From Strongylocentrotus droebachiensis (Eukaryota > Echinodermata > Echinoidea > Camarodonta > Strongylocentrotidae): DNA of 64,000 nucleotides. The notes under the pieces were generated by a model, which did not search any database, had not been told where the DNA came from, and saw only the letters and a program-made list of their open reading frames with translations. The stretch is from NCBI GenBank assembly GCA_035222895.1, contig JAVYIG010001043.1:1-64000 (forward strand), in the 5' to 3' direction. Below, piece by piece: positions 21,756 to 32,999 of the stretch. The translations under genes and the position numbers were made by a program. Each line of letters begins with the position of its first letter. The stretch's first letter is position 1.

Positions 21756-23442
21756 ATCCACCGATGATTGAGAAGTACAAACTGATTAATGATTGAACAA
21801 CTTACGATTAATACTTCGTGTAGCAAAAACTCTATCAAATGGACGGTGCTTGCATATTAGTAACTTCTTCTTACACGCTGCCAATTATCCTCACCTGGAT
21901 GGAGAGTGGCGAATATGATTTTTCGCCATAAGAACAACAGTGATGTGAATAGTAATATTTACATACGTTTTAATGTGCGTATGATTTGTTTTTAAATAAT
22001 AACAATAATAATAATTATGATAACAATGATGATAATAATGTTGATGATGATGATAATGTTGATAATAATGATAATGATAATAATTACCTTTCCTTCAAAT
22101 ATTATTTGTGAACTTTAATAGAGCCTTCTTGAAGCCTCCTCAATAAATGATTATAAGAACAAATTGGATTAGGACTGAGTAAAATAAAATGGAATCCTCC
22201 ATCACCCCGATTGTATTACATGTATTTGTTTTACGGATTTTCGTTTCAAACTAATCGCTCTAAAAGCAATGACTAATACTCTTTAAAAAAAAGCTTATTC
22301 GTTGATGTATTAATTAACTTTCACAAGGTTAATTAAAAAATTCCCTGTATTTGTAAACAATTTTCTACATCATGTGACTTTTTTTCTTTTTCTCGGGGTG
22401 AAAGGAACAAAGATATAACACAAATACATTCGAGTTCTCAATTCATCATTCATTATGAAGTCTTCTTTAATGTTATTACAGTGGTGGATCTTGAGGGCAG
22501 GGTGGGGTCAGGGGCACATCGTTCACCCCTCGCCCAATCAAAATATCCGCCCCTATGGTGAACATGAGAGCAACACCTTGTAAATATCTACATTTTTTTA
22601 AATGAATTAATTTTTTTTCCACGTAATGGGAAGGATCAAGCTTTTTAGCTAAAAGCTGGTCTTAAAAGGGGTCCATCCACAAAATAAAAATACAATTTGT
22701 TGATAAATACATTTAAAATATGATTACATACAATTCATTTTCGGGGGGGAGTATATAATTAATTAGACCTGTCCGCCCTTGCATTGTCGATTGACAGACT
22801 GCTTCCGTCGAACTCTCTCCTCCCCCTCCCCTCCCCCCCCCCCCCCTCTCTCTCTCTCTCTCTTTTTTTTTTAATGATACCCCCTTTTCTTTCTCTCCCC
22901 ACCTCCCATAATTGACCCCTCTATCTCTCTCTCTCTCTCTGTTTGACCCCCCCCCTCTCTCTATCTCAAATATATTAACCTTAATGGCAACCCCCCCCCC
23001 CCCCCTCTCCGATGTTTTTCTCTCTCCACCTCACGCTATCCCCATCCCTCTCTCTATCTCCAATACTATTATGAACCCACACTTTTCTATCTCTCTCCAC
23101 CTCCCACACCCTGATGATACCCACCTATCTTTTCGGTCACTATCTCGCTCTATATTTCCAACTTGAATTATACCCTCCTCTCTCCCAATCTTTCTCTTTC
23201 TCCCTCACTCTCTTTTTTTCTCCAAAACAAGTTCCAAATAGCTGATGAATACAACAGCGGTTATAATGGGTAAGGTATAGAGGGCAGTAGACTTGATAAG
23301 GGGAAAGGAGGCAGAAACAGCAGTGAAGAGAAAAATGAATTGTATGGCAAATAATCACAGGAAGTAAGCAGGAGAGTTGAATTGCAGGGGGGAAGATTGG
23401 GAGAAATAGAAACGGAGTAGCAGAAAGATAAAGATCAAGAGG

Positions 23443-23483
<41 letters not shown>

Positions 23484-24506
23484 GGAAAGAGAGAAAGGGA
23501 AAGGGAGAAAGGGAAAGGGAGTGAGAGATTAGTATACTAAATTTTCCATTTCATACACCCAAGGTCATTTATTTACCTATTCATTTATTCATTTATTTAT
23601 TCATTTATTTATCTATTTAATTATTCATTTATATATTTATTCATTTATTTATTTACTTAATCATCTATTTATTTATCAATTCTTTTTTTAAATACTGTGT
23701 ACTTTCTTTCAATAACTCATTTCATTTTAGAGTCAAACCTACTTTAGTGACCACCTGTCTACAAAGACCACGCTTTTTTGTTCCCCTTGACAATGGTTTC
23801 TCATTGAAACATATACTAAAAGGAGCCTGTACATAAAGACCACCTGCCTATAAAGAACACCTTTCTCGTCTCCCTTGGGTGGTCTTTATAGACATGTTTC
23901 ACTGAACAACACATTATCACATTGAATTTCTAAAGAAATGTATACATTCTAACAAACTATCAAGTTTCGTTGAGCAATCAATAGCTTTATTGAGTTTTTA
24001 AAAAGAGAGATAATATTTGTTTCGAAAGGAAACAAAAATATATATTTGGTAAACAGTCTATCTTAGATATTCGAACGGTCAAACGGTTTATGGTGAATGT
24101 ATACAGACAAGTAGCTGTAAAATGATACTCGTGATCAGGATGCTCAGAAATTGTTCCTCACAAGTCATGATAAACAACCTTTTAATGTTCTTTTGAAGAA
24201 GGAAAAAAATCAACCTTTTCTTTCTACAACCAAAGAAACTTCGGACTACAAAGCAAAGGACTACAAGCTAATGATCGTTTTGGTACTCTTAAACTAGGAG
24301 TTAAAGAGCACCATTAAAACACCTCAGTCATACAGACCACATTGACTACACACTGACCAAAAGACCGTCTAACTAACATATTAAAATATTATGGATAATT
24401 TTTAAACAGAGGTTGCTCTTTACAATCTAAAAGCTTTTCCGAGGATTGTGCGACATAGTAACCATTAATGCATGCAGACTGGATGCCAAGTATTGTAGTT
24501 CATTCA
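21756..24506. other. 3' flank and intergenic low-complexity region
   Basis: After the CPTP-like stop come ATA/GATAAT repeats (22000-22085) and AATAAA near 22142. C/CT-rich tracts follow (22815-23160), then (GA)n (23430-23525) and TCATTTATTTAT repeats (23570-23690). A dispersed repeat at 23730-23910 contains AAGACCACCTG-type phrases twice. The ORFs in 22912-23358 are composition artefacts. No gene seen. Confidence 0.5.
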
Positions 24507-24510
24507 TTAA

Positions 24511-24701
24511 AGGCCCACGTACTGCACTACTAATAGCTACTTGCTCCCTCTATATAGCAACCAATGCTTAATCGGTTACCATTTTATCCCCCATGATCCT
24601 CTTTTTCTTTTGTTAAGTGAGAGCTAATTTGATGAGATAACGCCCTGTCAGTGACCTTGCAGGGTGGTCTAATCCCTCTTGTAAACTAGTACAGATGGCC
24701 T
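24511..24701 (-). mobile_element. TTAA-flanked MITE, copy B
   Basis: Reverse-oriented relative of 13393-13586 (shared AGAGCTAATTTGATGAG, CATGATCCTCTTTTTCTT, TATATAGCAA). TTAA at 24507-24510 and 24702-24705. Confidence 0.75.
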
Positions 24702-24829
24702 TTAAAGGGTTAATGGCATAACTCATTACTTGGTCCCCAGGAATTAAGAAGCATCCATAAACGTGTATAGGCCTATGTTAGTAAACCGGTCTGCTTTGAG
24801 TATTAATGATTTGGGGTCTCTTGTTGGTC

Positions 24830-24985
24830 TGGGACCCGTTTCACAAAGTTCTATTTTCAATGACAAATGACACAAATCAGAGACAAATCTGCTGATAGCC
24901 AATCAGAAAAAGGATTTCAGAAGCTTATAACAGAAACTGTCATTTGTCACTAATGACAAGTTTTGTGAAACACCCCCCCCCCCCT
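24830..24985. mobile_element. GGGACCCGTTTCACAAAG inverted-repeat element
   Basis: Left end GGGACCCGTTTCACAAAGTT is inverted at the right as AAGTTTTGTGAAACACCCC. The interior contains two opposed ATGACAAAT/ATTTGTCA words. No coding capacity. Same family as 5446-5600 and 16422-16550. Confidence 0.6.
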
Positions 24986-25023
24986 GGTGTTCCTCTTGTT
25001 TTTTTGAATGCGTTTAACATATT

Positions 25024-25542
25024 TTACTCCTTATCTGATTTTGCTCCTTTGCTGACAAGAAACTCTACGACCTCTTGATGGCCTTTGGATGATGCAAGCT
25101 GAAGCGGTGTTCTTCCCATCCAATCACCCTTCTCAATCTCCGCTCCTTGACCAACGAGAAACTGCACGACATCTCGATGGCCATTGGACGATGCAAGCTG
25201 AAGCGGTGTTAATCCAAGATAACCAGCCTTCTCAACCTGCGCTCCTCGACTAACGAGAAACTCCACCAGTTCAAGATGGCCGCCAGACGCTGCGTAATAC
25301 AGAGGTGCGCTGCCCATCCTATCACCTTCTGCAACCTCGGCGCCGCGACTTACAAGGTATTTCACAATATCGAGATGCCCTTCATTTGCAGCAATGTGAA
25401 TGGGTTTCAGACCATCAGGATCTGGGAGGTGAATCAAACTAATTTCTCGAGGGTCTGCGCCTTTGCCAGCGGAGAGATCCTTCAGTTTCTCGAGATTACC
25501 TTCTTTTGCCGCGAGGAAAACACGATCCTGACCTAGATCCAT
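25024..25542 (-). CDS. Ankyrin-repeat protein, 172 aa
   Basis: Intact single-exon frame with a good start context (GCGACATGG). Residues 1-43 form a capping segment (DRVFLAAKEGNLEKLKDL). Four ankyrin repeats follow in an exact 33-residue period starting at about G44, G77, G110 and G143 (GLKPIHIAA, GSAPLYYAA, GLTPLQLAS, GRTPLQLAS, each followed by G-H-x-x-x-V-x-x-L-V). Repeats 3 and 4 are nearly identical in DNA, indicating recent internal duplication. Such genes are very numerous in sea urchins, where function is mostly unknown beyond protein binding. No partner domain is present. It could be a complete small protein or the first exon of a longer one. The start resembles that of the pseudogene at 28416. 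Confidence 0.82.
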   Translation of the reverse strand: MDLGQDRVFLAAKEGNLEKLKDLSAGKGADPREISLIHLPDPDGLKPIHIAANEGHLDIVKYLVSRGAEVAEGDRMGSAPLYYAASGGHLELVEFLVSRGAQVEKAGYLGLTPLQLASSNGHRDVVQFLVGQGAEIEKGDWMGRTPLQLASSKGHQEVVEFLVSKGAKSDKE

Positions 25543-25659
25543 GTCGCTTCAGAATCTTAGCCAAAATAAGGTTATTAACTATCAGGTATCACCAAACACC
25601 GTTGTGTTCAAGTACCGCTCTGTTGGAGGTGACAATCTTTACCAGGCTTTTATTAACAA

Positions 25660-26120
25660 AGACTTGTAATTTAACTGGTAACTGGAGTTCCCGTCAAGTT
25701 GCAGCTACAGTAATTGAACAGCGTAGCTCCTTGAAGTATCGTCAATTCTCACTGTTTGATTTCACTATTAATTGGAGTTTCCTTCAAGTTGCAGCTGTAG
25801 TGATTGAGCAACGTAGTCCGTGAAGTATCGTCAATTCTCACTTTTTGATATTACTAGCAATTGGAGTTTCCTTCAAGTTGCAGCGATAGGAATTGAGCAA
25901 CGTACGTAGTCCTTGAAGTTTCGTCAATACTCAATTTCTTTTCTTATTTCATTATTAATTGGAGTTTCCTTCAAGTTGCAGCTATAGGAATTGAGCAACG
26001 TAGTCCTGAAGTATCGTCAATTCTTACTTTTTGATTTCACTATTAATTGGAGTTTCCTTCAAGTTGCAGTTTTAGGAATTGAGCAACGTAATCCTTGAAG
26101 TATCGTCAATATACTCCGGT
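25660..26120. repeat. ~92-bp tandem repeat upstream of the ankyrin gene
   Basis: Five imperfect copies of a unit with GGAGTTTCCTTCAAGTTGCA, ATTGAGCAACGTAGTCC and GAAGTATCGTCAATTCTC. It lies 120-580 bp before the ankyrin start codon on its 5' side, so it is promoter, 5' UTR or first-intron sequence of that gene. Confidence 0.85.
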
Positions 26121-26473
26121 TTTTACAACCCATTAAGATCAAGCAGGATTCGATAGATTGACGTGGAAGATGCCTTTTAGAGCACGCACACTACACATCA
26201 TCTAACAATAAGAAGCGTTGAACTTCATAGAGGGCGATTACTGTTCACATCGGCTGGTTTTATATTTGCTGACTCTGCTCACCGTATTGACTCTAAACAC
26301 GGTAAACATCATTTACAGGGATTTGATCATGAAGGCCGTAGTCACAAAGGAAAAATATTAATCTTGAAATATTTGATAGAAATTGCCAGTCATGAGGGTA
26401 ATCACGTGTCCAACTTTGTGTATTTCTTTTCTTCCTAACTCAGTTTGACTTAGATAGGAGATTGTCGAATTAA

Positions 26474-26700
26474 AGGCTTGTTCAGATATGGCGAGATAAT
26501 CTCCCGCCAAACAATATTACGTCAACTATTATTATTATTATTAATTATTACGTGTATAATAAACTCAACTGCCCGCGCATTTTAATTGAGCTCTGTGTTC
26601 TAAGATTAAAAAATGTGAAGTGTATTACACTGGTCTTGACGTCATCATAAGAAACCTTTTTAGGTTAAGTTTAGCCGCATCATATCCGAACGGGTCTTTA
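26474..26700. mobile_element. Probable TTAA-type inverted-repeat element
   Basis: Left TTAA (26470-26473) then AGGCTTGTTCAGATATGGCG. Right GCCGCATCATATCCGAACGG then GTCTTTA, a decayed TTAA. Ends are imperfect inverted repeats. Similar words occur around 6745-6965. Confidence 0.45.
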
Positions 26701-27123
26701 TAGGGTCAAATAAACACTTCCAAATGGGCAAAATATTACCCGGATAACGATGATGATCATGATCATGATAAATAATAATAAATACATGTATAATAATAAT
26801 GATATTAATATTAATGACAATAGAACATGAAATATAAGTGCGTTGTAATTTACCGCAAGGAACTGCTGCATTGAAAGGATGCTCTACTAAACTCTTGGTT
26901 CTGGAGTCAAGTGCCTTTAAAGTGTAAGTATTTGCATTTTACGGTCAGTAGAAGGCAAATATCATGTGAGAAGGGTGTGTTACCCGTGTGAAGTTCAATG
27001 CTAAAAATGACAAAGACGACATTTTTTTTTTTTTTTTTTTTTTTTTACATATTCACTAGATTTATAGGGCTGTGACAACGGTATCAAACTGTATGAACAC
27101 TGAAATACACAAGCATGTATCCC

Positions 27124-27588
27124 CAGAAGCGGATCTAGAGGGGGGGGTTGGGGGGTTGCAACCCCCCCCCCCCCCCCCACCCTTGGGCGCCCCCCCCCCC
27201 CCAAAAAAAAAAAAAGGAAAAAAAAGAAAAAAAGAAAGAAAAAAAGAAAGAAAAAAAGAAAGAAAAAAGAACGCACGCTGGAGAGAAACCCTTTCAAGTG
27301 CAAATATTGTGAGAAGATATTCAACTCATCTGGTAACTTAACCAAACACATGATAACTCTGGATATAACTATGTATTAAACTGTTACTTGATTTAAAAAG
27401 ACGTTATCATGCACTGCTTTTTATGGTCTCCATTGTGTTAATAGATGCCAGGAAAACATCACTTACGGGGTTCAAATAAACACCCCCCAAAAAATCGGCT
27501 CGCCGCTTCGCGGCTCGTGGACGATGCTCCGCATCGTCATTATTTTGGTCAACCCCCCCCCCTTAGCAAAAAGCTAGATCCGCCCCTG
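27124..27588. mobile_element. Poly-C element with GCGGATCTAG ends carrying a zinc-finger scrap
   Basis: Left CAGAAGCGGATCTAG and right CTAGATCCGCCCCTG are inverted repeats, with ATCCC directly outside both ends. The interior holds long C, A and AAAGAAAG runs, the zinc-finger remnant at 27268-27379, and a second C tract. The frames through the homopolymers are not genes. Confidence 0.55.
27268..27379 (+). pseudogene. Decayed C2H2 zinc-finger fragment
   Basis: One frame reads R-T-H-A-G-E-K-P-F, the classic inter-finger linker. After one extra base (27295) the next frame reads KCKYCEKIFNSSGNLTKHMI, which is C-x2-C-x12-H of a finger. The second zinc-binding His is Leu (CTC) and a stop follows at ~27377. 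So there is one frameshift, one lost ligand and no flanking fingers: a scrap of a C2H2 gene lodged in a repeat. Confidence 0.7.
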
Positions 27589-27879
27589 ATCCCGCTAGAG
27601 CAACATGGCACTGTAATTTATCTAGTCCTGTGTTACTTTCCTTGTTGGAAAAAAGAAAGAAAAGTGGAGCAGAAAGTGAAGCATGAACAAATCCTAGGGA
27701 CTGATCCCAATAATTTCATAACTGCATGGTTGCGGGATTCGTTGTGTCATAGCTATTTTGGGCAATCGCCGTGTGTCAACAGTAAATTGAAGCTAGGTTG
27801 TCTGTTGATTCAAGAAGGGAATTAAAATGGCGATATTGGTTGATCAAATATCACTATTGATGTGTAACAAGACGTCAGT

Positions 27880-28215
27880 TAAAGAGAAGGTTGAGTTCTG
27901 GGAAGAGGTGAAAAATAATTTGTGAGCGTTATCATTCTTATTATGCAAGTGTGGAAGAACATCAGATAAGACATGTTCCCTGAAAAGCATGGCTCTTCAA
28001 ATGCCTTCATATTCTAAATATGTCATGTAACATCGTAAAACTCCGGGGTAGGATTTTTACGCCACGTGTTCGTGTAGTCCCATATACATCTTTCTGTGTA
28101 CAGCGTTTGTAACTTTACCAAGACTTGGCCAAATTTCTTATGATTTTGATGATTCCAGAACCTTGCAATACACACAAAATCTTATATGATCTCCTGTGCT
28201 AGTTGATCGACCTTT
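27880..28215. repeat. Dispersed repeat, copy without hAT insert
   Basis: From AAAGAGAAGGTTGAGTTCTG through CTCCAGAACC-like words it matches 59517-59571 plus 60185-60440, and less well 7140-7330. It lies just upstream of the ankyrin pseudogene, so it may derive from the 5' region of an ankyrin gene family. It keeps the uninterrupted GCGTTATCATTCTTATTATG site. Confidence 0.75.
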
Positions 28216-28415
28216 TCTGGTCGATTCCACACCGTTTCTTTCACAATGCAATCGCATGACCAGAACTCAGGGTTAAAACTTGTTTTCATATAAAATGAAA
28301 CTGGTCATGTGGGTCATTATATCCCATATATTGTTACTGGTTCCTAGCAGGTTTTTTTTGCGCCTTTGAACTTCAAAAGTATTTTGTTATATACCTACAA
28401 AACACGAGAAAAATA

Positions 28416-29826
28416 ATGGACCGCGTCTTTCGTGAAACAGAAGAAGGCAATCTGGAAAATCCAAAGGCTCTCTTTGACGGCAAGGCAGGCAGCGAACCGA
28501 GGAACTCAGCATAATATTTCAAAATGAGGAAGGACAGATCCCCATCCAAATTGCTTCAATGGCATACTGGGTTTGCAAGATGCCTTGTTAAATTCTTCGT
28601 GGAGCTGAGGTTGACCAGGAGGACAAGTACGGCAATACACCTTTGTATTATGCTTCATCGTGTGGTCGTCTTGGAGTAGTGGAGTATCTCTTAAGCAAAG
28701 GAGTGGAGATTGAAAAGTCTGACGTCAATGGCGTGAGGGCGCTTCACCGTGCTGCATCCAAAGGCCGTCTAGATGTAGTCCGGTTTCTCATTTGTCAAGG
28801 AGCTCAGATCAATGTTGGGCAGAAGGGTGGGAGGACACCTCTTCACTACGCATCTTTATATGGTCGATTTGAAGTTGTTAAAACTCTTATCACCAAAGAA
28901 GCACAGCTAGAGAAAGCGGATAAAGATGGGCGGACGGCACTGCTAGAAGCTTTGTCCAAAGGTCATATTGATGTTTTTCTGTATCTCGTTTCCAAAGTAG
29001 TACAGCTAACGAAAGAAGATATCAATGGGCGAATGGCTCTACAACAAGCATCCTGCAATATATCTCGGTGTTGTCAAACGTTCTGTCAGCAAAGGCGCAC
29101 AGCTTGAGAAGAAGGATACAGATGGATGGACACTTCTTTACTATGCATCCCTCAACGCCCACCTCGACACCGTGCAGTATTCCATTAACAAAGGAGTACA
29201 ACTTCAGAAACCTGACTCCTCTCATCAGGGCATCATGCAGCGGTGATCTTCCTGTAGTGCAGTACTTAGTTAATATTCAAAGGAGTCAAATTTGATAAAT
29301 TAGGCAATAACAACGATTTGGCGCTTCTGCACTTTGCTTCGTCCAAAGGACATTTTGAAGTCGTACGGTATTTTGTCAGTAAAGGAGCACTTCTTGATAA
29401 GGAAGATAAATATGGTCTAACGCCGCTTCATTATGCATCAGCCAGTGGCCATACTGATGTTGTCAAGTGCCTTGTCGACAATGGAGTACAGATGGAGAAG
29501 GGTAACAGAAGTTGCGTGACGCCGCTTCACCACGCAGCATAATATGGGTCGTCTTGATGCTGTCAGGTATTTTGTAAGTAAAGGAGCTTACCTTGATTAG
29601 GGGTGTGATGGTGCATGGTCAGACAGCTCTTCACAAGGCAGCATCCAATGGCCACTTTGGTGTTTTGCAGTATCTCGTCTCAAAAGGAGGGTCGTCTTGA
29701 TGTTGTCAGGTATTTCCTAAGTAAAGGAGCTTACCTTTAGGGTGATGGTGATGAGACAGTTTTTAACAAGGCAGCATCCAATGGTTACTTTGGTGTTGTG
29801 CGGTTTCTCGTCTTAAAGCCCGTCTG
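28416..29826 (+). pseudogene. Ankyrin-repeat pseudogene
   Basis: Starts MDRVFRETEEGNLENPKAL, clearly related to the start of the 25024-25542 gene, then stops and frameshifts near 28515-28590. A long open stretch to 29107 holds about five ankyrin repeats (GNTPLYYAS, GVRALHRAA, GRTPLHYAS, GRTALLEAL, GRMALQQAS). Further frameshifts at ~29050, ~29210 and ~29280 are each followed by readable ankyrin sequence, and a stop at ~29540 interrupts LHHAA. Repeats continue in fragments to ~29826, where a TTAA MITE has inserted. At least six disabling changes argue against any single product. Confidence 0.85.
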
Positions 29827-29978
29827 CACTAGTTTGGCCAGGAGTGATTAGACAGGTGGATATCTCATCAAATCAGCTCTCAATTAACATAAGAAAAAGG
29901 GTATCATGGGGGACAAACCGGCACCGATTAGGCATTGTTTGCTATATAGAGGGCGCAAGTAGCTAGTGCAATGGGGAT
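29818..29978 (+). mobile_element. TTAA-flanked MITE, copy C
   Basis: Starts AGCCCGTCTGCACTAG, shares CTCTCAATTAACA and GGCATTGTTTGCTATATAGAGGGCGC with copy A, and is flanked by TTAA at 29814-29817 and 29979-29982. Inserted at the end of the ankyrin pseudogene. Confidence 0.8.
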
Positions 29979-30039
29979 TTAAAATGAGGGCAGAGTGATC
30001 AGGTTGGTAAAGATGGCGTAGCCATCTTCTGAAGGTTCC

Positions 30040-30720
30040 ATACCATAAGCGCCGGAAGTGGGTGGGGGCAGTTGCCCCCCCCCCCAAAAAAAAACAAAAA
30101 AAAAACGCCCCCCCCCCCTCTCTCACAAAAAAATAAAAACAGTAAAGGAGTAAAGATGGTTTGTATTTTTAACCCCGAAGAACATAACAATAATAAAAAC
30201 CTGGATTAAAGGACGTATAAAATTCCATTAAAAGAAAAGGAAAGTTAACAGGAATTAAATTTCCTTATACATTGCCCATGCTACCTATATTTATCAATGG
30301 AGATTTCTATAACAGCGATACGCGCATATCGTGGACATATTGCGAGAGAATGGGAAAGCGTGTCTGTTTCTTTGTTATAGGGGTAAGAAGCCCATGAGCC
30401 CCTGAACGCTGGCGTACTGATGGGGGGGGGTATTTTTTATTTACAAATGTTGCTGAAATGACATGATTTTCCGGTATTTTTCTCAATTTTTGTGTAAGTC
30501 ATACCTCTTTATGCGTTTGTTGGAAAATTAGAAATTCCCAAACTTTAAGTCGGGCGAAAAATATGCTTATTTAGAAGCATTTATGAGTCAGGGTCTGCAG
30601 AACGGCCGGGCTCGGGGACTCTAGCCCCCCCCCCTACTTTTTGAAAAAGTTTGTTACAGAGAAAAAGAAAGAAAGAGAGAGAAAAAAAAAATAGGTGACC
30701 TGCCAATGTCACAAATGAGG
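30040..30720. repeat. Poly-C/poly-A repeat fragments
   Basis: Pieces with GGAAGTGGGTGGGGGCAG followed by C and A runs (30050-30120), G runs at 30422, and CTCTAGCCCCCCCCC near 30622. Probably remnants of poly-C elements. No gene. Confidence 0.5.
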
Positions 30721-30729
30721 TATCAAAAT

Positions 30730-31217
30730 ATGCTCAACTAACCGTTATTAAATACCTAAAATCCCCTAGCTTCCGAGGGCTCTGCCCCCTGGACCACACC
30801 AAGGGCCCTAAGGCGGTCCCTGTATGCTCATCTGACCATTATTAAATATCTAAGACCCCGAGCTTCTGGGGGCTCTGCCTCCTGTGCCCCACCAAGGGCC
30901 CTAAGGCGGGACCCTGGATGCTCATCTGACCGTAAATGCCTAAAACCCCAGAGCTTATGGGGGCTCTGCCCCCGGACCCCACCAAGGGCTCTAAGGCGGT
31001 CCACTGTATGCTCATCTGACCGTTATTAAATACTTAAAACCCCTGAGCTTCCTGGGTCTCTGCCCCTGGACCCCACCAAGGGCCCTAAGGCGGGGCCCTG
31101 GATGCTCATCTGACCGTAATTAAATGCCTAAAACCCCAGAGCTTACGGGGGCTCCGCCCTCGGATCCCACCAAGGGCCCTAAGGCGGTCCCCTGTATGCT
31201 CATCTGACCGTTGTTAA
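30730..31217. repeat. ~110-bp GC-rich tandem repeat, five units
   Basis: The unit contains GGCTCTGCCCCTGGACCCCA, CCAAGGGCCCTAAGGCGG, TGCTCATCTGACCGT and ATTAAATACCTAAAA. A further partial unit (TAAATACCTAAAATCCCC) continues at 31989-32060 beyond the inserted 770-bp element. Confidence 0.85.
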
Positions 31218-31987
31218 AGCCCAAGTCCACTCCAAAAATAACTTATTTTCAATAGAACCAGAAAAATCAGACAAACCAATCAAAAAAAGTTTGAGCCAAA
31301 TCGGATGACTAATAAGAAAGTTATGAATTTTTAATGACATGAATTTTTTTTTAAATCACTACACAAATTGGCAACTCACTTATGAGTCTGTGACGTATGG
31401 TCCTCACTATCCACTAATTATTTTCTTTATATTGATAATATAAATTTCCTATTTTCACCCTAAGAATTTTATTTCTTCACACCAGCATCCAAGTTAGATT
31501 GTTAGTAATATGTTTTTGTGTGGATGCACAAATAAAAAGTAATTTTTGTCCAGTTAAATCATGAAAAATTGAATTTTGATAAACTATTTATATAAAATCA
31601 ATAATTATGAAATACAATATTCGGAAAATAGTATCAATTCTTCAAAATTCATTAAAAAAATTGGGAAATGTCATGCACGCAATATGATACAAATCATATA
31701 ACCTGGGCAAAGGCATGGGGAAATCAAGTTTTGGGGGATAAAAGGGGAAATTAATGAGATTAAACTATATAAATCAATTGATAAGCTGTGAGGACATGAC
31801 GTCACAAACTGATAACCATCTTCGCAGTTTGTGTCGCGAATCTCATTGTTCCATAGTTTTACATACTTTTTCAAAAATTCATAACTTTCTTATTAGTTAT
31901 CCGATTTTGCTCAAACTTTTTTTGATAAGTTTGTCTGATTTTTCTGCTTTTATTGAAAGTAAGTTATTTTTCGAGTGGACTTGTCCT
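31218..31987. mobile_element. 770-bp TTAA-flanked foldback transposon (non-autonomous)
   Basis: Left AGCCCAAGTCCACTCCAAAA and right TTTTCGAGTGGACTTGTCCT are inverted repeats. Pairing continues inward for more than 100 bp (for example CTAATAAGAAAGTTATGAAT inverted near 31890). TTAA lies on both sides (31214-31217, 31988-31991). Removing the element and one TTAA restores the tandem-repeat phrase GTTNTTAAATACCTAAAATC seen at ~30744, which proves the insertion boundaries. No transposase frame; piggyBac- or Kolobok-mobilised by target site. Confidence 0.9.
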
Positions 31988-32159
31988 TTAAATACCTAAA
32001 ATCCCCGTGCTTCCGGTGGCTCTGCTACCTGGACTCTCAAATAAGGTATTTAAATATGCCTATCTGACCATAATTTCAATGTCAAGATGACCGCCGGCTG
32101 ATGCATATTGAAGAGGCGTAGCGCCATCATAATGACTGTCATACAATGCAGATATCAAC

Positions 32160-32395
32160 CAGCGCGCCATCTGGATCTAGTTCTGTACCTCGTCGACCGA
32201 GGAATGAAGCTTTGGAGGATGGATGAGGATGGTAGTACACCCCTCCATCTACCAGCAAGCAATGGTCACCTTGATGTAGTCCAGTGTCTCGTTGACAAAT
32301 GCGCGCGGGTTGAGAGGGAGGACAAAGATGGCGCTACACCTCTTCAATATGCATCAGCCGGCGGTCATCTTGACGCATTATGGCTCAAGGCATGG
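32160..32395 (+). pseudogene. Ankyrin-repeat remnant
   Basis: An open frame reads HLDLVLYLVDRGMKL, GSTPLHLPASNGHLDVVQCL, GATPLQYASAGGHLD, about two and a half ankyrin repeats of the same local family. It has no start and runs into a poly-G tract at ~32430. Confidence 0.75.
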
Positions 32396-32599
32396 GCACA
32401 CAGAAGATTTTGTTCGGTTGGGGACCGGGGGGGGGGGGGGGGGGGAGGGGGGGGGGGGGAAGAATAATTTTCTTGATTCAATCTGATTGTTGATAACGGG
32501 TACTGATTGTTGGATTACGTAATCATAATCAGTTAAAATAAATTCTAAGATCTATTTATTGCAAGTAAGATTTATTTATATACTTGTTCTAAGACGGTT

Positions 32600-32784
32600 A
32601 TGGTAAACAATCGAGAGAGGGAGAGAAAAGGGGGAGACGGTGGGGGAAGGAAGTGGAAAAAGGAGAGGGAGAGAGAGAAAGAGAAGGAGAGGTAGACAAA
32701 GAGAGAGTGAGAGACTAGAGAGAGAGAAAATGAGGGAGAGAGAGATAGAGATAGAGAGATACGCGCACATACACAATGAGAGAG

Positions 32785-32819
<35 letters not shown>

Positions 32820-32842
32820 CACATACACAATGAGAGAGATAA

Positions 32843-32873
<31 letters not shown>

Positions 32874-32965
32874 GAAAGAAAGTGAAGGAGAGAGAGAGAG
32901 AAAAAAAGAGAGGGCCGGAGTGAAACAGGGAGTGAGTGAGGGATAGAAAGAAAGAGAGAATGGGT
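32600..32965. repeat. (GA)n polypurine microsatellite
   Basis: Long AGAGAG tracts containing two copies of GCGCACATACACAATGAGAG (32763 and 32817). The open frames on both strands are artefacts. Confidence 0.95.
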
Positions 32966-32999
32966 GAATAGTACCCAAAACTAAGTTTTAGTAAATAGA

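Noticed and set aside
32576-32978. Ser/Leu- and Arg/Glu-rich frames
   Set aside because: Both are the two strands of a (GA)n microsatellite.
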